Positions 1 through 8,801 of a DNA stretch of 64,000 nt are shown here, in pieces (the stretch's first letter is position 1; each line of letters starts with the position of its first letter). The notes beneath the pieces were generated by a model that saw only the letters and a list, made by a program, of their open reading frames with translations, searched no databases and was not told the origin of the DNA. The DNA lies in NCBI RefSeq assembly GCF_004364345.1, contig NZ_SOCA01000003.1, positions 726,876 through 790,875 on the forward strand, given 5' to 3'. The translations under genes and the position numbers were made by a program. Source of the stretch: Prosthecobacter fusiformis (GTDB taxonomy: Bacteria; Verrucomicrobiota; Verrucomicrobiia; Verrucomicrobiales; Verrucomicrobiaceae).

Positions 1-519
1 TTCTCTCCTAAACTTCAGGCTGCTGTCGCTCGTGAGACTGGCGCCACGGTCTTTGGGTATGAGGTAAGGGACCCCCAGCGTTTCGGGGTCGTCGAGTTCG
101 ATGCCAATGGTCAGGCACTGTCTATTGTCGAGAAACCCTCTCAACCGAAATCAAACTTCGCCGTCACTGGCCTCTACTTCTACGATGCCGAGGTCGTCGA
201 AATAGCCAAGCAGGTTAAACCTTCAGAAAGAGGCGAACTAGAAATTAGCTCTGTAAATCAGGCATATCTGGAGAGGGGCAGTCTTCACGTTGAAGTTCTC
301 GGTCGAGGGCACACGTGGCTCGACACCGGCACTCATGAATCCCTGCTGGAGGCCTCTCAGTTCGTGCACACCATCCAAAAACATCAGGGTTTCAAGATCG
401 CCTGCCTTGAGGAGATCGCGTTCCGACAGGGATGGATTGACGCTGCCGGCCTTGACTTCGCAGCGCAAGCCCTCGGCAACTCTGCTTACGCCAATTACCT
501 TCGGACTTTTCGCCCTTAG
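1..519 (+). CDS. rfbA: Glucose-1-phosphate thymidylyltransferase, C-terminal part (5' end outside window)
   Basis: Open from the first base in frame 1 to a TAG at 517-519, giving 172 residues of the C-terminal part of a nucleotidyltransferase. The stretch [19 protein letters not shown], then [13 protein letters not shown] and [17 protein letters not shown], are signature regions of RmlA/RfbA enzymes, which make dTDP-glucose from glucose-1-phosphate and dTTP in dTDP-rhamnose synthesis. The N-terminal nucleotide-binding loop lies upstream of the window. It precedes the wzm/wzt exporter by 39 bp, so it probably belongs to the same polysaccharide operon. The family assignment is firm; the product sugar (rhamnose or another dTDP-deoxysugar) cannot be told, because the other rml genes are not in view. 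Confidence 0.93.
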   Translation, partial: FSPKLQAAVARETGATVFGYEVRDPQRFGVVEFDANGQALSIVEKPSQPKSNFAVTGLYFYDAEVVEIAKQVKPSERGELEISSVNQAYLERGSLHVEVLGRGHTWLDTGTHESLLEASQFVHTIQKHQGFKIACLEEIAFRQGWIDAAGLDFAAQALGNSAYANYLRTFRP

Positions 520-558
520 TATCCGATCTCGCAAGGTCCAGGAGCCCTTAACTGTCTC

Positions 559-1437
559 ATGATCCCTTCCCCCCGCCCTCTTGAGGCTCTTCCAGACTCC
601 CACTGGGATCTGCGAATCAAGCCGCACACCAAATGGCTGGACCTTCACCTCTCCGATGTCTGGCGTTACCGGGATCTGCTCTGGCTCTTCGTCCACCGAG
701 ATTTCGTGTCGGTTTACAAGCAGACCATCCTCGGCCCATTGTGGTTCTTCGTCCAGCCGCTCTTTACGACCCTCGTCTTCACCGTCATTTTCACCGGTGT
801 GGCGAAGGTGTCCACAGATGGAATGCCGCCCATGCTCTTCTACCTTGCCGGGTTGACGCCTTGGAACTATTTTGCCAGCTGCCTGAACAAAACCTCAAAT
901 ACCTTCGTCGCCAATGCTGGCATTTTCGGAAAAGTCTATTTTCCGAGGCTCATTGTCCCGCTGTCCATCGTGGTTTCCAACATTATCCAGTTTGCCATCC
1001 AGTTCCTGCTATTCCTCGGCTTCTTCATCTACTTCCTCACCACGGACTCTGCCCTGAACCCGCATTGGGCGCTCATCCTGGTGCTTGTCCCGGCTCTCAT
1101 CCTGCTGATGGCCGGACTCGGACTCGGCACAGGTATCGTTGTCTCCTCACTAACCACGAAATACCGGGACTTTACCTTCCTCATCGCATTTGGCGTCCAG
1201 CTCATGATGTATGGTACACCCATCATTTACCCGATGAGCGCAATCCCGGAAAAATACAGGTGGCTCATCCTCGCCAATCCTATGACAGCTCCCGTTGAAA
1301 CCTTCCGCGCCCTTTTCCTGGGCGGCCCCATCCCCTGGAGCGGATTAGTCATTTCTGTCGCCATTGGCGCCGCGTTGCTTTTGTTCGGCTTGTTAATCTT
1401 CAACAAGGTTGAGAAGAGGTTTATGGACACCGTCTGA
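559..1437 (+). CDS. wzm: O-antigen/polysaccharide ABC transporter permease
   Basis: This 292-residue inner-membrane protein has the ABC-2 permease layout: an amphipathic N-terminus (WRYRDLLWLFVHRDF) followed by about six hydrophobic segments. The conserved core KQTILGPLWFFVQPL is typical of Wzm/TagG/KpsM-type exporters. It would form the membrane channel that moves an undecaprenyl-linked polysaccharide across the inner membrane, powered by the Wzt ATPase encoded 36 bp downstream. Length and gene order match the family. The ATG at 559 has little Shine-Dalgarno but fits the homologous N-terminus. Confidence 0.93.
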   Translation: MIPSPRPLEALPDSHWDLRIKPHTKWLDLHLSDVWRYRDLLWLFVHRDFVSVYKQTILGPLWFFVQPLFTTLVFTVIFTGVAKVSTDGMPPMLFYLAGLTPWNYFASCLNKTSNTFVANAGIFGKVYFPRLIVPLSIVVSNIIQFAIQFLLFLGFFIYFLTTDSALNPHWALILVLVPALILLMAGLGLGTGIVVSSLTTKYRDFTFLIAFGVQLMMYGTPIIYPMSAIPEKYRWLILANPMTAPVETFRALFLGGPIPWSGLVISVAIGAALLLFGLLIFNKVEKRFMDTV

Positions 1438-1473
1438 GACTTAACAGGCCAAATAAAACCAATTGCCCCATCC

Positions 1474-2751
1474 ATGTCAGCCGTCATTTCAGTAGAAAAT
1501 GTTTCCAAACAGTACCGCCTCGGTGAGGTAGGAGGCGGCACATTGGCCCACGACTTAAACCGCTGGTGGCACAAGGTTCGAGGCATGGAAGATCCGTATC
1601 TCAGGATCGGGGAAAGCAATGACCGGTCCAAGAAGGGAGGCTCGGAGTACTCATGGGCACTGCGCGATGTCTCCTTTGAGGTTAAACAGGGAGAGGTCCT
1701 CGGTATCATCGGTCGCAATGGGGCTGGAAAATCAACCTTGCTCAAGATCCTCTCCCGCGTCACTACGCCGACCACCGGCGAGATCAAGATCAAGGGCCGG
1801 ATTGCTTCGTTGCTCGAGGTGGGGACCGGCTTCCATCCAGAACTGAGCGGCCGCGAAAACATCTTCCTCAATGGTGCCATCTTGGGTATGCGCAAGGCGG
1901 AGATTGCAGCGAAGTTCGATGGAATAGTCGATTTTTCAGGCTGCGAACGTTACATCGACACCCCGGTCAAGCGCTACAGTTCGGGCATGTATGTGCGGCT
2001 CGCCTTTGCCGTCGCAGCGCATTTAGAGCCGGAGATCCTCATCGTGGATGAAGTACTTGCAGTTGGTGATGCAGAGTTCCAGAAAAAGTGCCTGGGGAAG
2101 ATGAAGGACGTCGCGGGTGAGGGTAGAACTGTGCTTTTTGTAAGCCATAATATGGCTGCCGTGCAAAGTCTTTGCGGTCGGGCGATCATGTTGAAAAATG
2201 GATTGAACGAAGATCAAGGGGCCTCGAATGAAGTCGTGGAGCGATACCTCAACAGTTATGAGGCGCAATCCGCTGTTTGGGAGGCTCCACCTAAACCGGA
2301 TGCCAAAATTCCGCAAGTGGTGAAGATCGCCTTGGTGGACGATAAGGGGCTGCTGGTCTCCTCAATAAGTACATATTCGAACCTATGTTTAAGAATTGAC
2401 ATCTTTTCTCCTGATGCATTGAGCGGTATCGACATTGGTATAGGTTTGGACGAAAAAAAGTCAAAACTGAAAGTATTCGGTGTGGGCACAGATGATTCGA
2501 AATCAACATTTACGATCGATCGGGGGAAATCTCAGATTCTATTCACCATGCCTAAGGTTCTGCTAAATCCAAAACCCTATCTCATTACTATTGCTCTGTT
2601 TTATAACCGAACTTTAATTCAGGAAATTGAGTCTGCCATTACGTTCAATGTGATTCCATGTGAAGGTCAGATTGGTTCGCACTTTGGAGCGCGTAACTAC
2701 GGGGTGCTCGCAGCAGAACATCATTGGACGCTGGAATCTAAAGATAAATAA
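1474..2751 (+). CDS. wzt: O-antigen ABC transporter ATP-binding protein with C-terminal substrate-binding domain
   Basis: The 425-residue protein has an N-terminal ABC ATPase: Walker A GRNGAGKS at residues 80-87, signature YSSGMYVRLAFAVA, and Walker B ILIVDEVLAVGD. From about residue 265 there is an extra beta-rich domain of roughly 150 residues, as in Wzt proteins that recognise the modified non-reducing end of the O chain before export. It pairs with the permease just upstream. A C-terminal domain of this type normally goes with chain-end caps such as methyl groups, which fits the many methyltransferase genes in this locus. The C-terminal third is AT-richer than the ATPase half, suggesting exchange of the specificity domain. 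Confidence 0.93.
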   Translation: MSAVISVENVSKQYRLGEVGGGTLAHDLNRWWHKVRGMEDPYLRIGESNDRSKKGGSEYSWALRDVSFEVKQGEVLGIIGRNGAGKSTLLKILSRVTTPTTGEIKIKGRIASLLEVGTGFHPELSGRENIFLNGAILGMRKAEIAAKFDGIVDFSGCERYIDTPVKRYSSGMYVRLAFAVAAHLEPEILIVDEVLAVGDAEFQKKCLGKMKDVAGEGRTVLFVSHNMAAVQSLCGRAIMLKNGLNEDQGASNEVVERYLNSYEAQSAVWEAPPKPDAKIPQVVKIALVDDKGLLVSSISTYSNLCLRIDIFSPDALSGIDIGIGLDEKKSKLKVFGVGTDDSKSTFTIDRGKSQILFTMPKVLLNPKPYLITIALFYNRTLIQEIESAITFNVIPCEGQIGSHFGARNYGVLAAEHHWTLESKDK

Positions 2752-2914
2752 TCTCCGAGGGTCGTTCGCCTGGCTTGAATTCCCATTAATAGGGCTTGGA
2801 GATGTTATAGTGAGTAGCTCAACGGGAGATTCTCGATATTTCTAATTCAAGTTTCCCAATCGTAGTACAACGAATTCTGAAAGACAGTCCCCTAAAGGTG
2901 GAGATTTATCGACA

Positions 2915-4060
2915 ATGACGAGCAAGAAAATTTTCTTTTTTCAACCATATTTTCAAGTGGTTTCCGAAGTTTGGATTGAGCGGATGCTCGAGATATTTGC
3001 TGATCGATTGGCATTGATCGTTGGGCGTGGTGTTCCCGACCAATGGAATGGGACCCGGTGTTTTGATCTGGATCATCCGCCCTATAGCATATTAACACGC
3101 ATTAAGCATCGGATCCTCGGCCGGGCGCATCGCACAAAGGAACTCCGAAACACAATTGCGGAATACCCCGGCGCGATAATCCTCGTCAATTATGCTAACT
3201 TTGCTTTAGAACTCGAGCCGTGCTGGCGGGGTTTGGAAGTAACAGTGTTAATTCATTGCCACGGGTTTGACGTTCATTTTGACGGTCGAGGAAATGAATG
3301 GCCTCACTCAAAACTTCATGACGAATTCTACATTAAACGGTTAATATCGCTGCCTTTAAATCACCACTTCGTCGCAAACTCTAAATTTACTCGGGATTCA
3401 ATGGTGGCTCACGGGATGCCCGCTGCCCGGATTGCATTAAAAAACTACGGCGTCGAATTGCCAAGTTGTCCAGACTGGGATCAACGTAAAAAAAAGCAAA
3501 ATCTGCGCTTGCTCTATCTAGGTCGTTTGATCGACTTCAAAGGTCCGGATAAGGTGATTCGTGGCTTTGAAATCGCATGCGAGCAGGGTTTTCAAGGAAC
3601 CCTTACCATGGCTGGAAACGGACAGCTTCTCGCGATGTGTGAAATGATGGCGGCAACATCAAAGTACAAAGAACAAATTGAATTTTGTGGAGCCGTGGGT
3701 CGAAGAGGGGCGCAACTTCTTTATGCTGATAGCGATATCTTTGTGGGTCTTCACTGCCTGGGCGAATTAACCAATCGTGAGGAAGCGTTTGGTGTAACAA
3801 TGGTCGAGGCCATGGCGCACGGACTTCCTGTGGTGACAGGGCGCAGCGGCGGTATTGTTGAGAGTGTCGTTGACGGAGAAACTGGCTTCCTTATTGAACC
3901 GGGGGACATAAACGCGTTTGCGGAAAAACTATTAGCACTTCAAAACAATCCTAAGCTGAGAATACAGATGGGGCAGAAAGGTCGGGAGCGAGTAGAGTCA
4001 AACTTCACACTTGAACATGAGCGGTTACAATGGGAATCGATCATGCAAAAATTCGCCTGA
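2915..4060 (+). CDS. Glycosyltransferase family 4 protein
   Basis: The 381-residue protein has a two-Rossmann GT-B organisation. The C-terminal half carries LRLLYLGRLIDFKGPDKVI and the donor-binding motif EAFGVTMVEAMAHGLPVV (E-x7-E), typical of retaining GT4 enzymes. It probably adds a sugar to the lipid-linked glycan on the cytoplasmic face of the inner membrane; donor and acceptor cannot be predicted. It lies 163 bp after wzt with no gene between, and 50 bp before a GT2 gene. Confidence 0.88.
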   Translation: MTSKKIFFFQPYFQVVSEVWIERMLEIFADRLALIVGRGVPDQWNGTRCFDLDHPPYSILTRIKHRILGRAHRTKELRNTIAEYPGAIILVNYANFALELEPCWRGLEVTVLIHCHGFDVHFDGRGNEWPHSKLHDEFYIKRLISLPLNHHFVANSKFTRDSMVAHGMPAARIALKNYGVELPSCPDWDQRKKKQNLRLLYLGRLIDFKGPDKVIRGFEIACEQGFQGTLTMAGNGQLLAMCEMMAATSKYKEQIEFCGAVGRRGAQLLYADSDIFVGLHCLGELTNREEAFGVTMVEAMAHGLPVVTGRSGGIVESVVDGETGFLIEPGDINAFAEKLLALQNNPKLRIQMGQKGRERVESNFTLEHERLQWESIMQKFA

Positions 4061-4110
4061 AACAGCTGCAATAATGCGTGTTTGGAATGCCCATTATCAA
4101 TTTGTAAACC

Positions 4111-5082
4111 ATGAATCCTAAGATCGACCAAAGCCTCCCCCATAATGTAGGGCGGGTTTCGGTGATAATGCCGGCGCGCAACCGGATCGAATTCCTGCAG
4201 GAAGCGGTGTCGTCAGTTGCGAGCCAAAGCTATCAAAATATCGAGTTGATTGTCATTGACGATGGATCCGATCCTCCGATAGAGCAGGTAGCTCTTGATA
4301 CTTGGTGCACCAGACGATCCCCCGATGACCTCATCATAAAGCGAATTTCAGAAGGGAACGGCAACCGGGCACGCAATGCCGGCATCGCACTCGCAACGGG
4401 ACAGTTCATTCAGTTTATGGACTCTGACGACTTGCTGGACAGTAAAAAGATTGAGTGTCAAGCTGAGCGCCTCCATGAGGATCTCGAACTCGATGGTGTC
4501 ATCTGTCAAGTTCAGTTATTTGACGGAAACGGCCGGTCTGGCTTGTGGAGGTCTCAGCTCCAAGGTGGTATTCCCACCCTGAAGGACTTCATCGGAGCTT
4601 CCTGTGATTGGCAGACGATGGCACCACTGTGGCGGCGGCGACTTTTTGATGCTGGACTACGCTGGGATCCCGAAATCTCATGCCATCAAGACTGGGTGTT
4701 TCATCTGCATGCACTTTCGAGCGGTGCCAGATTATTGTTGGACTTCAAAGTCCTTGCGTTTTATCGTATGCCCGAGGAGGGCCATGTGTCGTGGAACATG
4801 AGTGATCCGGTTAAACTCCAACAGCGAATAGTCGTTCATCGACGTTCATTGGATTTGCTACGCAGAGCCGGTATCATTGAAGCGGAAATATATCGGCACC
4901 AATGGTGGAGAATTGAACAAACCAAGAGTGATGCCATTAATCGTCAGGATTTCGAAGCTTACTTTGATGCTCTTTGGGTGCAATTCCACTGTGACAAAAC
5001 ATTGCGAGGACAGACCAAAACGGTGGCATCTTTTTTAAAGGTTAATTGGCTCCTTATGAAAATTTGCTTTCGACGGTTTTAG
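4111..5082 (+). CDS. Glycosyltransferase family 2 protein
   Basis: The 323-residue protein begins with a GT-A fold: VSVIMPARNR near residue 11, the nucleotide-binding IDDGSDPP, and a DxD-type MDSDDLLDSKK metal site. The rest (about 220-323) is variable acceptor-binding sequence. Predicted to be an inverting sugar transferase in polysaccharide assembly, substrate unknown. A 350-bp gap without a convincing gene follows. Confidence 0.87.
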   Translation: MNPKIDQSLPHNVGRVSVIMPARNRIEFLQEAVSSVASQSYQNIELIVIDDGSDPPIEQVALDTWCTRRSPDDLIIKRISEGNGNRARNAGIALATGQFIQFMDSDDLLDSKKIECQAERLHEDLELDGVICQVQLFDGNGRSGLWRSQLQGGIPTLKDFIGASCDWQTMAPLWRRRLFDAGLRWDPEISCHQDWVFHLHALSSGARLLLDFKVLAFYRMPEEGHVSWNMSDPVKLQQRIVVHRRSLDLLRRAGIIEAEIYRHQWWRIEQTKSDAINRQDFEAYFDALWVQFHCDKTLRGQTKTVASFLKVNWLLMKICFRRF

Positions 5083-5432
5083 CCTGCAGAGGGCGAAATA
5101 GGAGGTCCAAGATCCGATGCACTGCTAAAGTAGGCCCCGCACTTTTCTATCTGTCAGAGATGCGGAATCGATGCTTTAGTGGCAGGTGGGCAGGTGATTT
5201 TGGTGAGTTCTGCGAAGCGGAATTGAGGCCCATGAGTGCTAAGTCAACTCGCCCCTACGGCATCGCCAAAGAACTTGCGTTCTATGGTCATATCTATTCA
5301 TTACCAGGGATAATTCATTATCGCGTTTACTGGAATCTGCGTAATTTTACTAAATAGCTAAATCATGCTTTCCCCACTTCCTGAAAATCAAATAAACCAC
5401 GCTGCTGAGACATTCGGCCACGACACAATTCA
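5083..5432. other. Intergenic gap with a possible gene remnant
   Basis: No full gene is supported here. A short frame ending at 5357 (TAG 5355-5357) would encode a basic, aromatic-rich tail (AKELAFYGHIYSLPGIIHYR) like the ends of some glycosyltransferases. It has no recognisable N-terminal domain and overlaps the upstream GT2 gene if started at 5046. It may be the decayed 3' end of a lost gene. No terminator hairpin was seen. Confidence 0.3.
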
Positions 5433-6128
5433 ATGAAACCAATACTGGAAAAGATACGCGATAAAGTGCTGCACAGGTTAGTGAGGATACAATTTCCTCA
5501 TGAGATCCGGATGGCCGATCAAAAACATAGGGAAGACGTTGTATCTCAACTTCCAAGAGTCGCGCTGGAAACAAGGCATATTGAAAACTGCCAGATACTT
5601 CTAAACCGAAAAATAATGCTCCAGAAGATAGGACAGCGGGATATGGTGGCGGAACTTGGTGTAAATCAGGGGGATTTCAGTCAAGAAATTTTGAATATAT
5701 CACGTCCTGCCGTTTTGCATTTAGTCGACATATGGGGTTCAGAGCGATTTCACGAAGGGCTGTTTAATGAAGTGCAAGATAAGTTCAAGACCGAAATTGA
5801 AAGACAAGCGGTTCGAATTCATCGAAAGCTATCGACTGAAGCCGCCTCGGATTTTGAAGATGAATACTTCGATATGATATATATCGATACGGATCACTCT
5901 TATAATACCACAAGAGATGAGTTAACGGCCTATTCAACGAAAGTGAAGTCGGATGGAATCATCGCCGGGCATGACTACTCGATGGGCAATTGGATAAAAG
6001 CTTATCGTTATGGGGTAATCGAGGCCGTGCATGAATTCTGCATAAAATATAATTGGGAGATACTATACCTGACCGCTGATACTTTGGAGAGCCAGAGTTT
6101 CGCAATTAGACGGATAGTAAAAGACTGA
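5433..6128 (+). CDS. Class I SAM-dependent methyltransferase (Methyltransf_24-like)
   Basis: The 231-residue protein has a SAM-binding core. Motif I is MVAELGVNQGDFSQEIL, and the later MIYIDTDHSYNTTRDEL resembles the Methyltransf_24 motif (IDgdHsY..v..Dl) of sugar and polyketide methyltransferases. HDYSMGNWI follows in the position of the metal-binding/acid segment of this family. Predicted to methylate a sugar hydroxyl of the polysaccharide or a nucleotide sugar. The sequence is clearly AT-rich compared with wzm/wzt, in line with a foreign origin. Confidence 0.8.
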   Translation: MKPILEKIRDKVLHRLVRIQFPHEIRMADQKHREDVVSQLPRVALETRHIENCQILLNRKIMLQKIGQRDMVAELGVNQGDFSQEILNISRPAVLHLVDIWGSERFHEGLFNEVQDKFKTEIERQAVRIHRKLSTEAASDFEDEYFDMIYIDTDHSYNTTRDELTAYSTKVKSDGIIAGHDYSMGNWIKAYRYGVIEAVHEFCIKYNWEILYLTADTLESQSFAIRRIVKD

Positions 6129-6370
6129 AAAGACAAATTCTTGCGCTATACCCTCCTATTGTTTTTTCAATGGCTGAATTTCACGATGTAGGATCGTAAA
6201 CTTGGCTTAGATGCGGATGAACTACAGCGACCTGAGGAAACCCCGTAAATATAATTTCAATTTCCAGAAGGCAAGATTCTATGTCCGAAAATGCCCAGGA
6301 ATTATAACAAATTTACCAGCAGCGATTCGGAGCGACATCGGCTATTGTAACCGGGTTTGGCGGGTGCTGA
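6129..6370. other. Intergenic region, no supported gene
   Basis: Between the methyltransferase and the remnant at 6371 I see only a short low-complexity frame (6211-6450) with no family resemblance, overlapping the better-supported remnant in another frame. No hairpin terminator or clear promoter was recognised. Confidence 0.3.
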
Positions 6371-6601
6371 CTGCCAACTATTTTTGTCCGGCAACTGAGT
6401 TTTGCCGAGAGGGACCGACTCACGGCGTCCGCCCTTCAGAAGGTGAATGAGCGATTGGACCCACAAGCTTTGGCATCAGAGCGGATTTGGTTTTACAAGG
6501 GGCTGATCGTCCGTCATGTGCCGCACGCGGCGGATGCTTGGCTCGCCTCGATGCTCTCGCATCACAATTCGATGGGTAAGCACCATGTTGTGCTCAATTG
6601 A
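6371..6601 (+). pseudogene. Unidentified gene remnant (C-terminal fragment, no start)
   Basis: From a stop at 6368-6370 to the TGA at 6599-6601 one frame stays open for 76 codons and reads like genuine protein. It includes SFAERDRLTASALQKVNERL and then FYKGLIVRHVPHAADAWLAS, helical and GC-richer than its surroundings. There is no plausible start codon with a ribosome-binding site, only internal ATGs near the end. I interpret it as the 3' end of a deleted gene; the family was not recognised. Confidence 0.35.
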
Positions 6602-6678
6602 ACAATTGTGAAATTTTCAGAAGTAACCGCAAGCAAAATGACAAATTGGATTCGCAGACGGATAGAGAGGGTGAAATT

Positions 6679-7620
6679 ATGATCGAGGAACTTGGATTCA
6701 GCATTGCCTGCTATCACGGAGACCTCCCCCTGCTGCGGGGCTGTCTCGCTAGTATTAAATATTTCGCACCGGATGCCCCCATCTGCCTCATCACGGATGG
6801 CAATTTTTCCACACGATCTTTGGAAAGGGATTACAGTGCGGTCACCCTCCGACGCGCTGATGTCAGAAACAAGGACCTTCAGAAGTGGAGTTATGGATAT
6901 GGCCTGACGAAAATGGTGGGATTATGGGAATCACCCTTCGAAAGATTTGTACATATTGACGCCGATGCGGTGCTCTGGGGCGATATCCGGAAAAACATTC
7001 CACCAGGGAACTTCGATTTTGTATTCAATGAACCTCATGAGATCATTACGGAAAAAATTCAGTGCGCACAATACTTCGATCCGACGCTGGTGTTCCCAAT
7101 ATTCCCGTATTTTCCATGGCGTGATTGTCCATTTTTCAATTCCGGCGTCTTTGTGACTAGGCGTGATCTTTTTGATATGGATGAGTATATGCGCCTTCTG
7201 GAGTTTCAGAGGGTAACGCCTGGCTCCTTGCTTGCTGGCGAGCAAGGCATTCTAAACTTCATGGTATTTAATGCCCTACATACAGGCAGGCTCACTGCTG
7301 CTTCAACACATCTACAATCTGCCGTTCCGGTGCTTGCAAAGCCCGAACTGGAGTCTAGATTTAGGTTTGAAAATGGCCACCCCGTGCCTTGGTTCCAACC
7401 CACCGTCATCCACTGGGCAGGTCCAAAGCCTTGGGCGGATAATTTGGAGATCTTCAGGGATCCGATGGACCATTTCCGGGACATTGCAACCAAAGGTTCG
7501 TTACTCCACGCACTTCTGCCTGGAACGCGGTATGCGGAGTTCGATGAATGGATGTGCAGAGATGTCCTGAAGTCCCTAGCAAACCTAAAGAAGCAGGTCA
7601 AAAATTTTATTCGAAATTGA
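6679..7620 (+). CDS. Putative glycosyltransferase with nucleotide-sugar-type DxD motif
   Basis: The ATG at 6679 follows GAGAGGGTG and precedes a conserved-looking IEELGFSIACYHGD; an ATG 81 bp upstream is less likely because its extension is polar and unstructured. The 313-residue protein resembles GT-A nucleotide-diphospho-sugar transferases: AFAPDAPICLITDG-like strands, then FVHIDADAVLWGD with the DxD metal site. NSGVFVTRRDLFD and VIHWAGPKPW follow as in GT8-like and related families. Exact family and substrate are unknown. Neighbours support a role in glycan assembly. Confidence 0.72.
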   Translation: MIEELGFSIACYHGDLPLLRGCLASIKYFAPDAPICLITDGNFSTRSLERDYSAVTLRRADVRNKDLQKWSYGYGLTKMVGLWESPFERFVHIDADAVLWGDIRKNIPPGNFDFVFNEPHEIITEKIQCAQYFDPTLVFPIFPYFPWRDCPFFNSGVFVTRRDLFDMDEYMRLLEFQRVTPGSLLAGEQGILNFMVFNALHTGRLTAASTHLQSAVPVLAKPELESRFRFENGHPVPWFQPTVIHWAGPKPWADNLEIFRDPMDHFRDIATKGSLLHALLPGTRYAEFDEWMCRDVLKSLANLKKQVKNFIRN

Positions 7621-7772
7621 ATCCATTTGGGTCATTTCCATAGGTTCCTTCCCTCCTGGCCATTAAAACTGTCCTCGCGGCATGATGTAACTGAGAAGTT
7701 GTGAGCCTTCGTTCTCATAAATCTTGAAGACTCCGGTTCCTTGTTTGCACCTATTCATTAAGAGGAGAGAAA

Positions 7773-8801
7773 GTGTGCAATTGGGTTACTTCACTTAATG
7801 CCACCTTTCACCGCCTGTTGACCTTCCGGATGAATTCTAGATCCTTATTCTCTGATGGCAGGCAGTTATTGAAGACTCTAGTCGCCCGTATGTTTGATCG
7901 GAGGCCGTCAATCCTGGTACTGCACGACATTGACGGATGGGCATTGGATCATGTTTTCCAGCTCTGGTTCGGAGATAGCTGCAACTTTCGAGTTGCTCGC
8001 CTCAATTGGGATAAGGTCTCCACCCCTCGAGCTTTCCAAGGTCATAACCTTGTCGTTTACGGGTATTTAGATATTTATTTGCGGTTTAAATCTTGTCCAA
8101 GAAAAGCCGTGGTTATCATCCATGATCCCTGCGAACTTTTTCCACAAGTCGTCAATTGGCACGAGGTAGAGCCTAAACCGGAGCTGATTGTTCTCCTCCG
8201 TTCCTTGCGTGCCGTTGTTGTGATTTCCATAGAACTACAGACACGTCTTTCGAGTTATGGCATCAAAACCTATCGGATTCCCACCATGAGCCGCCTCCCC
8301 GTTCAGGAGGATTGTGAATTAACTCCCTTGCCACCGGTTGCAATCTCGATTTTCAAGAACTACCCAAGAAAAAATGCTGAGATGCTTAATAGGTTAGCTG
8401 AAAAGGGGAGAGCCTCAGGTTTATGGAATTTGAGTCTGCATGAAAATCCGAGCTTCAACGAGACAGCTTACCTGGATTTAATTGATCAAAGTCCAATTTA
8501 CGTATGCTCATCTTGGCAAGAAGGTGGTCCTTTGCCCGCTATGGATGTAATGAGCCGGGGGGGGGTGGTTGTGACTACAAGGGTGGGGCAAATGGAGGAG
8601 ATTATTACTGATGGAGAATCGGGTTTCTTTTGCAGCAGCCAGGAGGAGTTCGAGGAGACTTTGGCCCGGCTTTTTGGGAACAGGAATGTGCTAGAACAAG
8701 CGCGAGGAAAATCTTTGGCCGCTTACAGACAACGCCGAGATAAGGCCATTATTCGAGAAACGGTGCAACAGGTGTTCACAAATATTTTAAGACATCCATG
8801 A
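7773..8801 (+). CDS. Glycosyltransferase, GT4-like (GT-B fold)
   Basis: A GTG start at 7773 sits 5-8 bases after AGGAGAG, one of the clearest ribosome-binding sites in the locus. The 342-residue protein has the C-terminal donor domain of GT-B enzymes: PIYVCSSWQEGGPLPAMDVM and GGVVVTTRVGQMEEIITDGE match the E-x7-E region, with Gly/Pro changes. The N-terminal half is divergent. Within the donor domain is a run of nine G (8557-8565) that could slip and truncate the protein. Its stop overlaps the next ATG by four bases, so the two genes are translationally coupled. Confidence 0.78.
   Translation: MCNWVTSLNATFHRLLTFRMNSRSLFSDGRQLLKTLVARMFDRRPSILVLHDIDGWALDHVFQLWFGDSCNFRVARLNWDKVSTPRAFQGHNLVVYGYLDIYLRFKSCPRKAVVIIHDPCELFPQVVNWHEVEPKPELIVLLRSLRAVVVISIELQTRLSSYGIKTYRIPTMSRLPVQEDCELTPLPPVAISIFKNYPRKNAEMLNRLAEKGRASGLWNLSLHENPSFNETAYLDLIDQSPIYVCSSWQEGGPLPAMDVMSRGGVVVTTRVGQMEEIITDGESGFFCSSQEEFEETLARLFGNRNVLEQARGKSLAAYRQRRDKAIIRETVQQVFTNILRHP
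8557..8565 (+). repeat. Homopolymer G(9) inside a glycosyltransferase gene
   Basis: Nine consecutive G residues lie in frame in the donor-binding part of the glycosyltransferase (codons CGG GGG GGG). A change of one base would frameshift the last 80 or so residues. The tract is short for phase variation, so this is only suggestive. Confidence 0.6.

Noticed and set aside
633..1298. 221-codon alternative frame in wzm
   Set aside because: Overlaps the well-supported permease frame and has Cys/His/Pro-rich non-protein-like composition.
5046..5357. 103-codon frame after the GT2 gene
   Set aside because: Overlaps the GT2 gene at its 5' end; only the last 40 residues look protein-like, so it is at most a remnant.
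6211..6450. 79-codon frame in an intergenic region
   Set aside because: No family or ribosome-binding support and it overlaps the better remnant in another frame.
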